A DNA stretch of 59,723 nt from JACCTH01 sp050741915 (GCA_050741915.1 JBOGEX010000144.1:1-59723); one strand, 5' to 3'; numbered from the stretch's first letter, positions 51,012 to 59,130 are shown. A program made the numbers and translations. The notes: a model not told the origin generated them from the sequence alone.

Positions 51012-51792
51012 GGACCATCTCATCCACGCTGGCGAAGAGATACGGCGAGCCTCCAGTCAATTGCCGCCGGTGAGAGGTCCAAGACCTCGCCCGGTAAGGA
51101 ATAGGTTGATCGCCGGCGTCGGAGTCGCTGCCGCGATCGGTGTCGTCGTGCTCCCATTGGTCCTGGTGAACCTTCCCTCCGCCGATCAGATCAGCTCTAC
51201 CTATGTCGGCAACGGTGAAGTCGTCCTCCTTGAAGACCCTCTGGTAGTCAGAGGCACGGACAGTCCAGAACCTGCTTTCGATACGTCCAGTCTCGGGGTG
51301 GAGGTCCCCCTGCTCGAGCTGTCTGATATCCAGAGTTCGATCCTTCAAGTGGAGCAGAACCTGCTTTCACCTCAAGACCAAGTGGTCAAACACGTCGTTG
51401 CCGGAGAACTGGCATCGGGCTCCGTGGCAGGCATAGTTCAAACCGCAGGCGAGCGCGGCTGGTGTCTATGGATCATCCCACCCACGGACGCACGCCCAAG
51501 CTGCTCGGGCCGAAACACCAACGAGCCGCATCCCCTAATAGGAGTCAATCCGGGCACGGATTTCCCCACTGATGAGGCTCACAACCTTCAGGGAACATTC
51601 GCATGGGGACCACTTCCCCCAGAGGTCTCGGTGGTAGCAGTCGACTATGGCGATACGACTCTTTGGCAGCGGCCGGTTAGTGGAATCGTCTTGTTCGACA
51701 TAGACAACCCCGATCAGGACCACATCACATACACGGCATACGACCAAAACGGCAACGTCATCGACACAACCATCGACGAAGGAGTCCCCTAA
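50998..51792 (+). CDS. Membrane protein paired with sigma factor
   Basis: 264 residues. Cytoplasmic N-terminal part of about 38 residues (MKTLEDHLIHAGEEIRRASS), TM helix (about 39-58), external domain with two Cys (RGWCLWIIPP, ARPSCSG). The C-terminal VVAVDYGDTTLWQRPVSGI matches the partner protein at 48179-48973, and both chains are 264 residues. ATG 50998 lies inside the end of the sigma gene (GGAGGTACCTATG). Likely regulator of that sigma factor; no catalytic motif. Confidence 0.77.
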   Translation: MKTLEDHLIHAGEEIRRASSQLPPVRGPRPRPVRNRLIAGVGVAAAIGVVVLPLVLVNLPSADQISSTYVGNGEVVLLEDPLVVRGTDSPEPAFDTSSLGVEVPLLELSDIQSSILQVEQNLLSPQDQVVKHVVAGELASGSVAGIVQTAGERGWCLWIIPPTDARPSCSGRNTNEPHPLIGVNPGTDFPTDEAHNLQGTFAWGPLPPEVSVVAVDYGDTTLWQRPVSGIVLFDIDNPDQDHITYTAYDQNGNVIDTTIDEGVP

Positions 51793-51828
51793 ACGCCAAC
51801 GAATCCGGTCGGCACGAGAGTGCCGGAA

Positions 51829-51888
51829 GTGCCGCTCTGTGCGGTAGCGGGTCGGGGCGTTACCGGGCGATATCGGGTGATCTACGCC
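51829..51888 (+). repeat. 60-bp spacer element, copy 4
   Basis: GTGCCGCTCTGTGCGGTAGC... GCGTTACCGGGCGATATCGG GTGATCTACGCC. A second GTGCCG lies 9 bases earlier (51820). Between the sigma pair and the next + gene. Confidence 0.5.
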
Positions 51889-51920
51889 CCCTCTTCGGGG
51901 TGATCGTCTAGTTTCGCCTG

Positions 51921-52490
51921 GTGAACTTCTTCGATGTCCCATTCCCAGAACCAGCACCCGAGCCAGTGGTTGACCGACCCGCTTGGTCGGGTCCACCCCC
52001 GGGAGTCCTCCCGGGTTACTCGCCCCAACGAGCGGTGCTGTTTAGGACTGAGGACGCCCTCCTCGTGGTGCATCGGTTTCTTGCTTATCCGAATGGGGTG
52101 GAGTTCACACTGACCCTCCTCTTGCGCGATGCGTATGAATGGGGTGACTTCCCTTGGGACCTCCGTCGGCGTCCACGCGGTGATTCGCTTCCCGACGAGT
52201 TCCTGCGATTCGGGATTCTGCTCAGTGACGGCTCGAAGTGGACCAACCTCGATCGGCCTTTTCCATCACCTGACGAGGAACCCTCGGGTCCGGTGGTAAT
52301 CGGAAGGGGCGGTGGCGGTGGGGGCGACTCCTGGGAGATGGGTCAATGGATGTGGCCACTCCCTCCTGAGGGGACGATGACATTCGTGGGTTCGTGGCCG
52401 GTTCGGGACATCTCCGAGCAGCGAGCCGAGGTTGATGCCACCGAAATAAGACACCGAGCAGATGAAGGCGAGACCATTTGGGAGACGTAG
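51921..52490 (+). CDS. Conserved actinobacterial-type hypothetical protein
   Basis: 189 residues from GTG 51921. Soluble, Pro-rich N-terminus (FPEPAPEPVVDRP), VLFRTEDALLVVHRFLAYPNGVEFTLTL, then a glycine run in IGRGGGGGGDSWEMGQWMWPLPP and TFVGSWPVRDISEQRAEVD. The RGGGGGG-x-W...WPLPP..F.. layout is known from uncharacterised actinobacterial proteins. No catalytic residues suggested. Flanked by spacer copies 4 and 5. Confidence 0.7.
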   Translation: MNFFDVPFPEPAPEPVVDRPAWSGPPPGVLPGYSPQRAVLFRTEDALLVVHRFLAYPNGVEFTLTLLLRDAYEWGDFPWDLRRRPRGDSLPDEFLRFGILLSDGSKWTNLDRPFPSPDEEPSGPVVIGRGGGGGGDSWEMGQWMWPLPPEGTMTFVGSWPVRDISEQRAEVDATEIRHRADEGETIWET

Positions 52491-52507
52491 GCCAAGGCAC
52501 ACAAGAA

Positions 52508-52556
52508 GTGCCGATATCGAGGGCCTTCCGGGCAGAGCGATCCGTCCGGAGATTAT
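52508..52556 (+). repeat. 60-bp spacer element, copy 5 (short)
   Basis: GTGCCGATATCGAGGGCCTTCC... TCCGGAGATTATTGG. Runs up to the stop codon of the convergent hydrolase gene. Confidence 0.5.
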
Positions 52557-53491
52557 TGGGTTACGCGTTTTTGGTGCAACGCCTCCAGGAAACGAGTGAC
52601 TCGCTCCTCGAGATCAGGCGGGTTGGCGTGTCCGAGGCCTTCGACGATGTCGATGGTGACGTTGGGCCGGTCGCCGATGTCTGTCTGAAGTTGCTTGTAC
52701 TGCCCGGCACTGATGTCTTCGGCGCCGCAAATGATGAGTGAAGGGATACCCGTGTTGGCCACAGTTCGGAGTTCGTCGAAGCTCGATGGGCTTGAAGGTG
52801 CAACAGCAATCAGTCCGTCGACGGGCAGCCCCTGGCGTGTGATTAGGTGACAGGCGATGGCGCTACCGATCGAGAAACCAGTAAGAACCACCGGCCGATC
52901 GAGGGCTAGGCCCTTGATGTCTCGCTTCACCGACTTTGCACTGTCCTCGAGTGAGCGAGGCCACGCCCAACTGCCCGGTGCCGACGGTTCCGCACCGGCT
53001 GGCGTGATGACCGTCCAGCTGCTGGGGGTGGCAGCTTCCCACATGGATGCCAAGGCCTGCTGATGAGCGTGAGCGCCTTGTATGGCGACGATCGTCCCCG
53101 CCGGGTTGGCGGTCGTTCGGATCACGGGTGGTGGCCGATGGGCCATTCGCTCTTGGGTGATCTCGGCGCATCGCCTCGCCACCCGGTCCCATCCTCCGAG
53201 TGGCCTGACCGGATCAAGATCGGGATCGGCGAGCCTGCCTGGTCCCCACCATTGACCTCTGTCGACGCCCCCCGCTAGGACAGCGAGCGCATCCTGTGGG
53301 CGATCGATCCTGGCCAACAGGCAAGCTTCCCAGAACGTGAGATCGTTGTCTTCTTCAGGATATTCGCGGCGAGCGTTCTGCACGACGGTGAGCGCTTCCC
53401 GATAGTCCCTGCTGCCGTACAAAGCGAAGACCCGAGTGGCAACGTCTTCGAAGGCCACATCGACAGCATACGCGGCACCGACTCGGCCCAT
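52553..53491 (-). CDS. Alpha/beta-hydrolase with helical N-terminal extension
   Basis: 312 residues. The N-terminal part (about 1-115) is helical and TPR-like (VFALYGSRDYREALTVVQNA, ACLLARIDRPQDALAVLAGG). The C-terminal hydrolase has TIVAIQGAHAHQQALASMWE, the nucleophile elbow TGFSIGSAIA, LIICGAEDI with the acid, and His in EGLGHANPP. Triad complete. Dienelactone-hydrolase-like; substrate unknown. First - strand gene in the array. Confidence 0.8.
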   Translation of the reverse strand: MGRVGAAYAVDVAFEDVATRVFALYGSRDYREALTVVQNARREYPEEDNDLTFWEACLLARIDRPQDALAVLAGGVDRGQWWGPGRLADPDLDPVRPLGGWDRVARRCAEITQERMAHRPPPVIRTTANPAGTIVAIQGAHAHQQALASMWEAATPSSWTVITPAGAEPSAPGSWAWPRSLEDSAKSVKRDIKGLALDRPVVLTGFSIGSAIACHLITRQGLPVDGLIAVAPSSPSSFDELRTVANTGIPSLIICGAEDISAGQYKQLQTDIGDRPNVTIDIVEGLGHANPPDLEERVTRFLEALHQKRVTQ

Positions 53492-53521
53492 CGGATATCG
53501 CCGTGGATCCCGATCCTGGAA

Positions 53522-53578
53522 GGGCCGCTATCGAGTGGGACGCGATATGGGCGGTTACGACCGATATGTGTCGTTCTG
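53522..53578 (+). repeat. 60-bp spacer element, copy 6
   Basis: GGGCCGCTATCGAGTGGGAC... GGGCGGTTACGACCGATATG TGTCGTTCTG. Matches copy 8 over GCGGTTNCGNCCGANATNTGT; the start is degraded. Confidence 0.45.
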
Positions 53579-53636
53579 TGCCGGGTTCGGTGACTCTTGG
53601 TGCACGGGTCATTCCGCTGGGCAGCCGGGCTCTAAA

Positions 53637-54972
53637 TCAGGGTGGGGCTATTAGGACGACTCTTCGATCGTCGGGTGCTTCGGCTTTCTGTTCTCCGACC
53701 GGTACTGCAATCGCCCCGCCGACGGCCACGTGATTGTCAACGATGGTGCCGGGTGCCGCCCAGCTCCAGAGGGCCTCTCCGTCTGTAACGGAGTAGCCGT
53801 GGAGATTTAGACCGTCGGAGACGACGAGCTGGTCGTTGATGAGCTGGCCGCCGTTTGGCCGGTATACACCTTGGGACCAATCGACTTGAGCGAGCATTTT
53901 CGCCTCACCCGTTAGCCAGTCAATATCTGCTATTCCCTGGTGGCTTCTGGTGAGAGCCCGTCCGTCTTCTGTCTGCACTAGGGGCTGGACGCCGGCTGTT
54001 AGCCAGACCGTCCTGCCGCTCTCTAACGAGACGCCGAGGGTCTCGTCCCACCCGGGCACGATGGCAATGTTGCCTTGGATGAGTATGGGGAAGAACTTGA
54101 ATTGCTGTTCGCCTCCGAGGTTGAGGTCCCATTGGATCGACCCATCTTTTGTGTTCAGGGTGTGGATCATGTTTCCTTCTGCGCTTTCTGGGTGGCTGAG
54201 GGTCGTGGAGTACAGGACGGAATCATCGGAGAGGGCCCGGGGCGATGGGCTGCAGGTCAGTCCCTCCAGCCAGCGTTGTTTGCCAGATCGCCGACCCGTC
54301 GGTCAGGTCGATGGCGTATGCGATAGGCGGTGCGGTCTCGCCCTCGCCGGTGGCGTGGGCACCGACGTACATGATGGAGTTTGACGTCACCGCTCCCGAG
54401 GCGTTGTAGCCGAGGGGAAGATCGAACGACCAGATCGTCTCACCAGTGGCTGGAACGAGGGCGGCTAAGAGTCCCTCTTCGTCATTGACGACTAATCGCT
54501 CAGATGTCAACAGTTGGATAAAAAGACCAGTGTGGTAAGTGACGGTGCTCAGGTCAGTCCGTTGCCAGAGGCGCTCACCGGAGATGGCGGATATTGCTGT
54601 GACGCCTGATTCGGATGTCTCTTGGAGACCGCCCCAGCCGTCCGCAACAAACACCGTCTCGTCGTCAGCGGCGAGAAGCCTGTTATCAGAGAAGAAGGCG
54701 TCGGTCATACCCACTCCCGCGGCTGACCAGAGCAGATCAACCGGATCCGGCTCACCTTCGACAGGGCCTGTTGACGTTGACGTGGATTCATGACCAGTTG
54801 TGCTCGAAGTAGACGAAGGCAACTGCCGCGTCGACTCACTGGCAATCGGCGCCGACGTCGTAGATCCCTTTGACCCATTCGAGCACGCGACCAGAACCGC
54901 ACTCAGAGTCAGTAACGACCAGTTGGCAAGCCTCGATCTCACTTTCCTATGAGACGTCTCGTACGCCGGCAA
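53637..54972 (-). pseudogene. PQQ-repeat beta-propeller lipoprotein with one frameshift
   Basis: The N-terminal half (54223-54972) has a lipoprotein signal (SLLTLSAVLVACSNG), a Ser/Thr linker and propeller blades such as AISAISGERLWQRTDLS, LAALVPATGETIWSFDLPLG and YAIDLTDGSAIWQTTLAGG. It ends prematurely after LQPIAPGPLR. Changing frame at about 54235, in CCCCGGGCCC, continues the same protein: ALSDDSVLYSTTLSHP and MIHTLNTKDGSIQWDLNLGG to 53637 with more W-ending blades. One base error or a genuine frameshift; the intact chain would be about 445 residues. Confidence 0.75.
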
Positions 54973-55056
54973 AGTTCAATGTCGAGGACATCGACGCAAC
55001 CCCACAAATTGCCTACGATGCAACAACCGATATGGGCGACTCCGCCCGAGCTAGAG

Positions 55057-55116
55057 GTGCCGTTCTCGCTCACCTACTGAAATGCGCGTTATCGCCCGGG
55101 ATCTGGTGATCGGGGC
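55057..55116 (+). repeat. 60-bp spacer element, copy 7
   Basis: GTGCCGTTCTCGCTCACCTA CTGAAATGCGCGTTATCGCC CGGGATCTGGTGATCGGGGC; one of the best preserved copies. Lies between the propeller pseudogene and the higA stop. Confidence 0.65.
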
Positions 55117-55126
55117 GGCTGTCGAA

Positions 55127-55423
55127 TCAGGCGGAGTCCTGTTCACGGAAGTCGACAATCAGCTCGAGACCGAGCGCGTTTGCGGCCCGGTGCAGCGTGT
55201 CGAGACTTGGAGTGACTCCACCTGCTTCGAGACGTGCGATGGTCGGCTGGGTGGTTTCCATCCTTTCAGCTAGTTCGGTTTGGGTGAGTCCGAGTCGTTC
55301 TCTTTCGGCCCGGACTCTTGCTCCGAGCTCAAACGCGTCTTTGGATTCCTGATAGCCGCGGCGTCGGGCTTCTGTGTCGCCGCGCCGGTTCTTCAAGTCG
55401 GTCCAGGTGGTTTTCTTACTCAT
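55127..55423 (-). CDS. XRE-family antitoxin (HigA-like)
   Basis: 98 residues. HTH: VRAERERLGLTQTELAERME TTQPTIARLEAGGVTPSLDTL HRAANALGLEL. N-terminal basic SKKTTWTDLKNRRG may hold the toxin-binding part. Downstream gene of a toxin-first pair, overlapping the toxin stop by 8 bases, the order seen in HigBA modules. Expected to bind the palindrome at 55785-55806. Confidence 0.85.
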   Translation of the reverse strand: MSKKTTWTDLKNRRGDTEARRRGYQESKDAFELGARVRAERERLGLTQTELAERMETTQPTIARLEAGGVTPSLDTLHRAANALGLELIVDFREQDSA

Positions 55424-55775
55424 CTTCGTCCTCCGCGGTGTGTCCTTCAGCGATGCACGTTTCCATCGCTCGGACGGCTCGGTCTATCTCGGCTCGTTCT
55501 CTTCGTCGCTGCTTGCGGAACACTGTCAACAGGATGATCCGCCGGCCCGAGGCGATGTAGTAGGTGATCCGCGCCGCATCGCCGGTCGGTCCCAGATGGA
55601 ACCGCAGTTCCCGTAGCTTGCCCTGAAGTTGGCGGGTATAGGGCTCCCCGAGTTGTGATCCTCGGTCGGCGAGTAGGTCGATGTAGAACACGACACGACC
55701 GAATTGATCGTCTGGGAGTTCTTCGAGCCACTCGGCGACCTCCGGGTTCCAGTTCCACGGCGCCCCATGGCACAC
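55416..55775 (-). CDS. RelE/HigB-type toxin (Gp49-like family)
   Basis: 119 residues. WNPEVAEWLEELPDDQFGRVVFYIDLLADRG, GEPYTRQLQGKLRELRFHLG, ARITYYIASGRRIILLTVFRKQRRR fit the phage-derived Gp49-like/HigB group of mRNA interferases (PF05973). Basic C-terminal RKQRRRERAEI would contact RNA or the ribosome. GTG 55775 is the start; first gene of the operon, directly downstream of a palindrome that covers its -10 box. Confidence 0.83.
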   Translation of the reverse strand: MCHGAPWNWNPEVAEWLEELPDDQFGRVVFYIDLLADRGSQLGEPYTRQLQGKLRELRFHLGPTGDAARITYYIASGRRIILLTVFRKQRRRERAEIDRAVRAMETCIAEGHTAEDEDE

Positions 55776-55784
55776 CTACAGACT

Positions 55785-55806
55785 ATTATACCACAGATGG
55801 TATAAT
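55785..55806 (-). promoter_or_regulatory. HigBA operator-promoter
   Basis: Perfect palindrome ATTATACCA-CAGA-TGGTATAAT. Read on the - strand the proximal arm contains TATAAT, a perfect -10 box 10 bases ahead of the toxin GTG. An autoregulatory site for the HigA-like antitoxin. Confidence 0.75.
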
Positions 55807-55853
55807 CGAGAGAGTCGTAAGGTGTCAGTCGGCCTAAGGAGGCGATCCTGGGA

Positions 55854-55914
55854 GTGCCGTTAGCGCGCTTCTGAATCAGAGGTGCGGTTCCGCCCGAGAT
55901 TTGTTGATCTGGGT
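55854..55914 (+). repeat. 60-bp spacer element, copy 8
   Basis: GTGCCGTTAGCGCGCTTCTG... GGTGCGGTTCCGCCCGAGAT TTGTTGATCTGGGTC. Between the toxin-antitoxin operator and the LPMTG-protein stop. Confidence 0.6.
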
Positions 55915-55934
55915 CACCCCTCCAGGGTGCGACC

Positions 55935-56642
55935 TCAGGGAGAACCCTCAGGCAATCGCTGCCTGAGTAAAACAAGGTAGCCAGCGGCCAGGAGAGTAAG
56001 CCCTGCGATAGCTGCCGGGACCAGTGTTAGACCTGTCATTGGGAGTGCCAAAGCCTCGACGCTGACCGTGACGGGCGAGTCGGCGATACCCACCTCCCAT
56101 ACCCGACACCAAGGGCGTTCGGACGTCGTGTAGATGGGAGCCCTGCCATCTCTGCTCGCATGGATCTCGATTGCGTTGGACGTCTCGGAACCTTCAGCGC
56201 ACACGCTGAGTTTCAGTCGTTCGAGATTCGTGTCCTCGGCGATGGCTTGAAGATGGTTGGTATCGAGTTGGAAGGTTTCCTGGTGGCCGGGGCGTGGCTC
56301 CTCGAATGTGATCAGGAAGCCGACCTGGTGATAGCGCTCGCTCATTTCTGCGTCGATTGATGCCGCCGCATCCGAAAGGTCGAGAGCCGCCAGTACTTCC
56401 TCGGCGACCGCTTGCCGTAGCTCCACGCTGGGAAACGGTTCGTAACTTGGTCCGCTCGACTCAACAACTGCCGCGTCAATTGCTTCAAGTCCGTCCTGTC
56501 CGAAAATGAAGTCGATCGTGAGCGTCCTAAAGTCAGAAGGGTGAGCGCTGGCTGATGGCGGAGCGACTGTGATTCCGATGATCACAAACAGCAAAGCAAG
56601 GAAGAATCTCCACACGGAAGGCCATCTGGTCGCTACCGGCAT
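55935..56642 (-). CDS. Secreted protein with LPxTG-like sorting signal
   Basis: 235 residues from ATG 56642 (MPVATRWPSVWRFFLALLFV). Signal peptide cleaved near PSASA. The mature part starts HPSDFRTLTIDFIFGQDGLE and has two Cys. The C-terminus is ALPMTGLTLVPAAIAGLTLL then AAGYLVLLRQRLPEG: LPMTG, hydrophobic stretch, basic tail, the layout of a sortase cell-wall anchor. No sortase gene in the window. The frame is open to 56753 but the signal peptide decides the start. Confidence 0.75.
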   Translation of the reverse strand: MPVATRWPSVWRFFLALLFVIIGITVAPPSASAHPSDFRTLTIDFIFGQDGLEAIDAAVVESSGPSYEPFPSVELRQAVAEEVLAALDLSDAAASIDAEMSERYHQVGFLITFEEPRPGHQETFQLDTNHLQAIAEDTNLERLKLSVCAEGSETSNAIEIHASRDGRAPIYTTSERPWCRVWEVGIADSPVTVSVEALALPMTGLTLVPAAIAGLTLLAAGYLVLLRQRLPEGSP

Positions 56643-56667
56643 CTCACTGTAAACGGGACACGCCGAT

Positions 56668-56730
56668 GCGCCGATAGGCCGCACCTGAACCAAATCTGCG
56701 ATTCTGCTCCGGAATGTTGTTCTCGATCGG
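56668..56730 (+). repeat. 60-bp spacer element, copy 9
   Basis: GCGCCGATAGGCCGCACCTG AACCAAATCTGCGATTCTGC... TTGTTCTCGATCGG. Lies between the LPMTG-protein start and the next - strand gene end. Confidence 0.5.
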
Positions 56731-56784
56731 ATTGGCTTCAACGAATTTGCCATCTCGGGGTGTCTGCGTCTGCGTCAAACGGGC

Positions 56785-57993
56785 TCAGAACCTGAATCCG
56801 CAGATCCCTGTGCGCCTGCTGGGATAGGCGGCGACCTGCTCGCAATTCTCCTGGGAGCCGAGCTTCGATGCAAGGAATGCCCCGGCATCATCGGGCTCTA
56901 ACACGACGAAGGAAAGGGCTCCGCCAAAGGGAAGTGTGGTGACCTCGATGTGCCCGTCGGCTGGCCGGTACCAGCCCAACAGGGTCTCCGGCTGCTGATA
57001 GGACCAGGAACTGAAGAAGAGGCTCTGGCCGTCGTCGGACCAGGCAAGGTAGCTGGGCCTCGGCAGTAGCGGCTCTGAGATGAGGGTGGCTTCTCCAGAA
57101 TCGACGTCCACCACCGCGATAGCGGCCCGTGAGTTTGCACCGAGCGGTCCGGGCGGGGTGACGATGGCGGCCAGGAGCCGGCCATCTGGCGAGAACCGGG
57201 CCGAGCGGGGGTCAAAAGTCCGGGTCTCGTCGGGAGACGGCACCACAATGTCCTCTGCGCCGACCTGGGTCAGGTGGAGGGCACATTCCCCGTCACACCA
57301 GGCGACGAGACTCCCGTGCACATCTGCCACGAATCCGGTGTCTGCCCCTGGTACCCGGACTACTTCCTGGCTATCGGCATTCCAAAGAGCGATACCGCTG
57401 TCGGTCTCGTGGACTATTCCCCCGAGGATGCCGAGTGCTGGGTAGGCGTCGCTGGGCTCGAGCCCATGGGCGCTCGAAACCTCGGTACCGTCTAGGCCCA
57501 CCATTCGGTAGGCCGGGGTTCCTTGGCCGATCCGACCTCCTGGGTAGTCGATCAGCCAGACCATCTCCGGTTCCTCGCCTGGGATGAAGACAGTCGCCTC
57601 CCCGAGTGGTCGAGCTTCCAAGGAGTCGAGCGCGAGCGCATAGATCATGCCTGACCCCACGACCAGGGTGTCGCCAACCCGAACCAGCCCGCTGAACGCG
57701 TCACCGGCCCGCTGACCATCGAGAACCCGCCGAACTGCAATCCGATTGTCGACGTCGACACTGAGCACCCCGTCTATCCCATCGTTGAATACGAGGACCG
57801 TCCCGGTGGGCTCAGAGAAGACCGCTTCCGACTCCCTGATGTCGCCTGATGTCGGCGAAGGGACAAATTCGGGTGCCGCCGAGTCGTCTGTCGCGTCCCT
57901 TGCTTCGGCAACCGCGCTCGAACTCCCCGTGGGAGCGGGGGCACAAGCAGTGGCCAGAAACACGACGGTGGCGACAACAGCTGCAAGTCTCAT
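56785..57993 (-). CDS. Beta-propeller lipoprotein (TolB-like)
   Basis: 402 residues from ATG 57993 (MRLAAVVATVVFLATACAPA; lipobox ATAC; GTGAGG ahead). Acidic linker then a beta-propeller with blades such as DPRSARFSPDGRLLAAIVTP and SYLAWSDDGQSLFFSSWSYQ, the WD40-like/TolB repeat pattern. Two further Cys at the C-terminus (ENCEQV, TGICGF) and a pair in AWCDGECALH. The frame is open to 58044, but the lipoprotein signal sets the start. Function unknown; possibly a surface sensor or binding protein. Confidence 0.8.
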   Translation of the reverse strand: MRLAAVVATVVFLATACAPAPTGSSSAVAEARDATDDSAAPEFVPSPTSGDIRESEAVFSEPTGTVLVFNDGIDGVLSVDVDNRIAVRRVLDGQRAGDAFSGLVRVGDTLVVGSGMIYALALDSLEARPLGEATVFIPGEEPEMVWLIDYPGGRIGQGTPAYRMVGLDGTEVSSAHGLEPSDAYPALGILGGIVHETDSGIALWNADSQEVVRVPGADTGFVADVHGSLVAWCDGECALHLTQVGAEDIVVPSPDETRTFDPRSARFSPDGRLLAAIVTPPGPLGANSRAAIAVVDVDSGEATLISEPLLPRPSYLAWSDDGQSLFFSSWSYQQPETLLGWYRPADGHIEVTTLPFGGALSFVVLEPDDAGAFLASKLGSQENCEQVAAYPSRRTGICGFRF

Positions 57994-58114
57994 CCTCACT
58001 CCAAAAGACGACCCAACGGCTGCCATCGTTCGTTCGAATCTCACTTGCGAATCCTGCCGTTGCCAGACGCTGCACCGGGGTAGGACTTCGTGTGCTCGCC
58101 ACGGTCATGAACTG

Positions 58115-58145
58115 CATACGAAGTCGACCCGGGTGACTTCGTATG
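58115..58145 (-). terminator. Hairpin after the - strand pseudogene
   Basis: CATACGAAGTC / GACTTCGTATG, perfect 11-bp stem, loop of nine bases, directly after the stop at 58149. Confidence 0.55.
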
Positions 58146-58148
58146 GCT

Positions 58149-58513
58149 TCACCTCAACCAGGAACTCGTCGCAAACCTCACCGCCAAGTGCAGTCCCTCT
58201 AACCCGATACCAGCCTGAACCCAGTTCAACGGCGAACTCACCATCATTACAAGCACCGCTTCCGTCGGACGACCGAAAAGGGTGATTCCAGTAATGGTGC
58301 CACTCGGCTCATCTTCGCTCGTGGCCCACACAAGAATCTGCCCTTCGAGGAGGGCATCGCCACCAGAGGTGGTTCCAGATCGAGTCAGGGTCCCATGGAT
58401 ACCCGTGTCGAACGTAACCGCCCGATCGTGGCGGAAGCTGACTCGGTGCTAGATGGTTCACCTAGCAGCCAGGATGACTGCACTGAGCACAAAAGAAGCA
58501 AGTCGGCTCACGT
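58149..58513 (-). pseudogene. Broken lipoprotein-like gene
   Basis: GTG 58513 gives MSRLASFVLSAVILAA, a good signal sequence, then an in-frame TGA. Another frame carries the apparent remainder HRVSFRHDRAVTFDTGIHGT and QILVWATSEDEPSGTITGIT to the stop at 58149. Signal and body are thus in different frames. About 110 residues if repaired; no family recognised. Confidence 0.5.
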
Positions 58514-58548
58514 GCGATTAGACGACGTGCAATCCCAGCGAGTTCCAC

Positions 58549-58608
58549 GCAGATCACTCCTGTCCTGTCGCGAGACCGCCCATATCTGACGCCGGTCGCT
58601 ATCGGCAC
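58549..58608 (-). repeat. 60-bp spacer element, copy 10 (reverse)
   Basis: On the - strand: GTGCCGATAGCGACCGGCGT C... GGGCGGTCTCGCG ... AGGAGTGATCTGCG. The only reverse-oriented copy recognised. Confidence 0.55.
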
Positions 58609-58746
58609 CTCCAGAGCGCTTGCTGTTCATGGCGACGATCACTCCTTGTGAACCAGTGATCCCTGCTTGAGATACCCTGTTCGCCTTTTTCGTCGAGCTG
58701 CTGGGCTACGGTCTGCAGGTCGGACGGTTGTGGCACACTGGAGTCG

Positions 58747-58947
58747 ATGAGCCGAGTCGAAAAGGTCGAAAAGGCTGTTCAGGGTTTGAGTCCAGAGGAG
58801 CTGGCCGAGTTTCGTGACTGGTTCGTTGAGTATGACTGGGCGGTGTGGGATCAGCAGCTGGAGCGGGACGTGAAGGCCGGCAAGCTTGAGGCCTTGGCTG
58901 ATGAGGCACTCGGCGAGCACGCCTCAGGTAATACCCAGCCTCTTTGA
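58747..58947 (+). CDS. Small antitoxin-like protein
   Basis: 66 residues: MSRVEKVEKAVQGLSPEELA then EFRDWFVEYDWAVWDQQLER and GKLEALADEALGEHASG. This acidic, helical layout is that of small antitoxins encoded before RelE/ParE-type toxins. Its TGA overlaps the TTG of the next gene (TTGA). Likely antitoxin of a now broken pair. Confidence 0.75.
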   Translation: MSRVEKVEKAVQGLSPEELAEFRDWFVEYDWAVWDQQLERDVKAGKLEALADEALGEHASGNTQPL

Positions 58948-59130
58948 ACCATCATGCGACATCTCGCTTCTGGGAGTGCTACCGGTCGCTGCCCGAGCAC
59001 GTCCGCCATCAGGCTGATGCGGCCTTCGAGCGCCTGAAGGCGGATCCCAGACATCCTTCGCTTCATTTCAAGAGCGTCGGGTCACTCGGCCTCCCGCGGC
59101 TGACCGATAACTGTTGTGGATCGCGATGGG
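58944..59130 (+). pseudogene. RelE/ParE-type toxin, frameshifted and 3'-truncated
   Basis: The N-terminal half is good: MNHHATSRFWECYRSLPEHV and FERLKADPRHPSLHFKSVG, with LPRLTDN matching the (W)SARLTDNYR region of this toxin family. After TDN the frame changes (VVDRDGAV in the next frame) and after about 59128 the similarity stops. The expected C-terminal WFWIGSHAEYD segment is missing and replaced by sequence belonging to the opposite-strand lipoprotein gene. Toxin probably inactive. Confidence 0.7.

Noticed and set aside
47524..58608. Calling the 60-bp elements integron attC sites outright
   Set aside because: The RYYYAAC/GTTRRRY cores are not consistently present (only 50338-50344 fits by chance), unit orientation is mixed, and no IntI gene is in the window.
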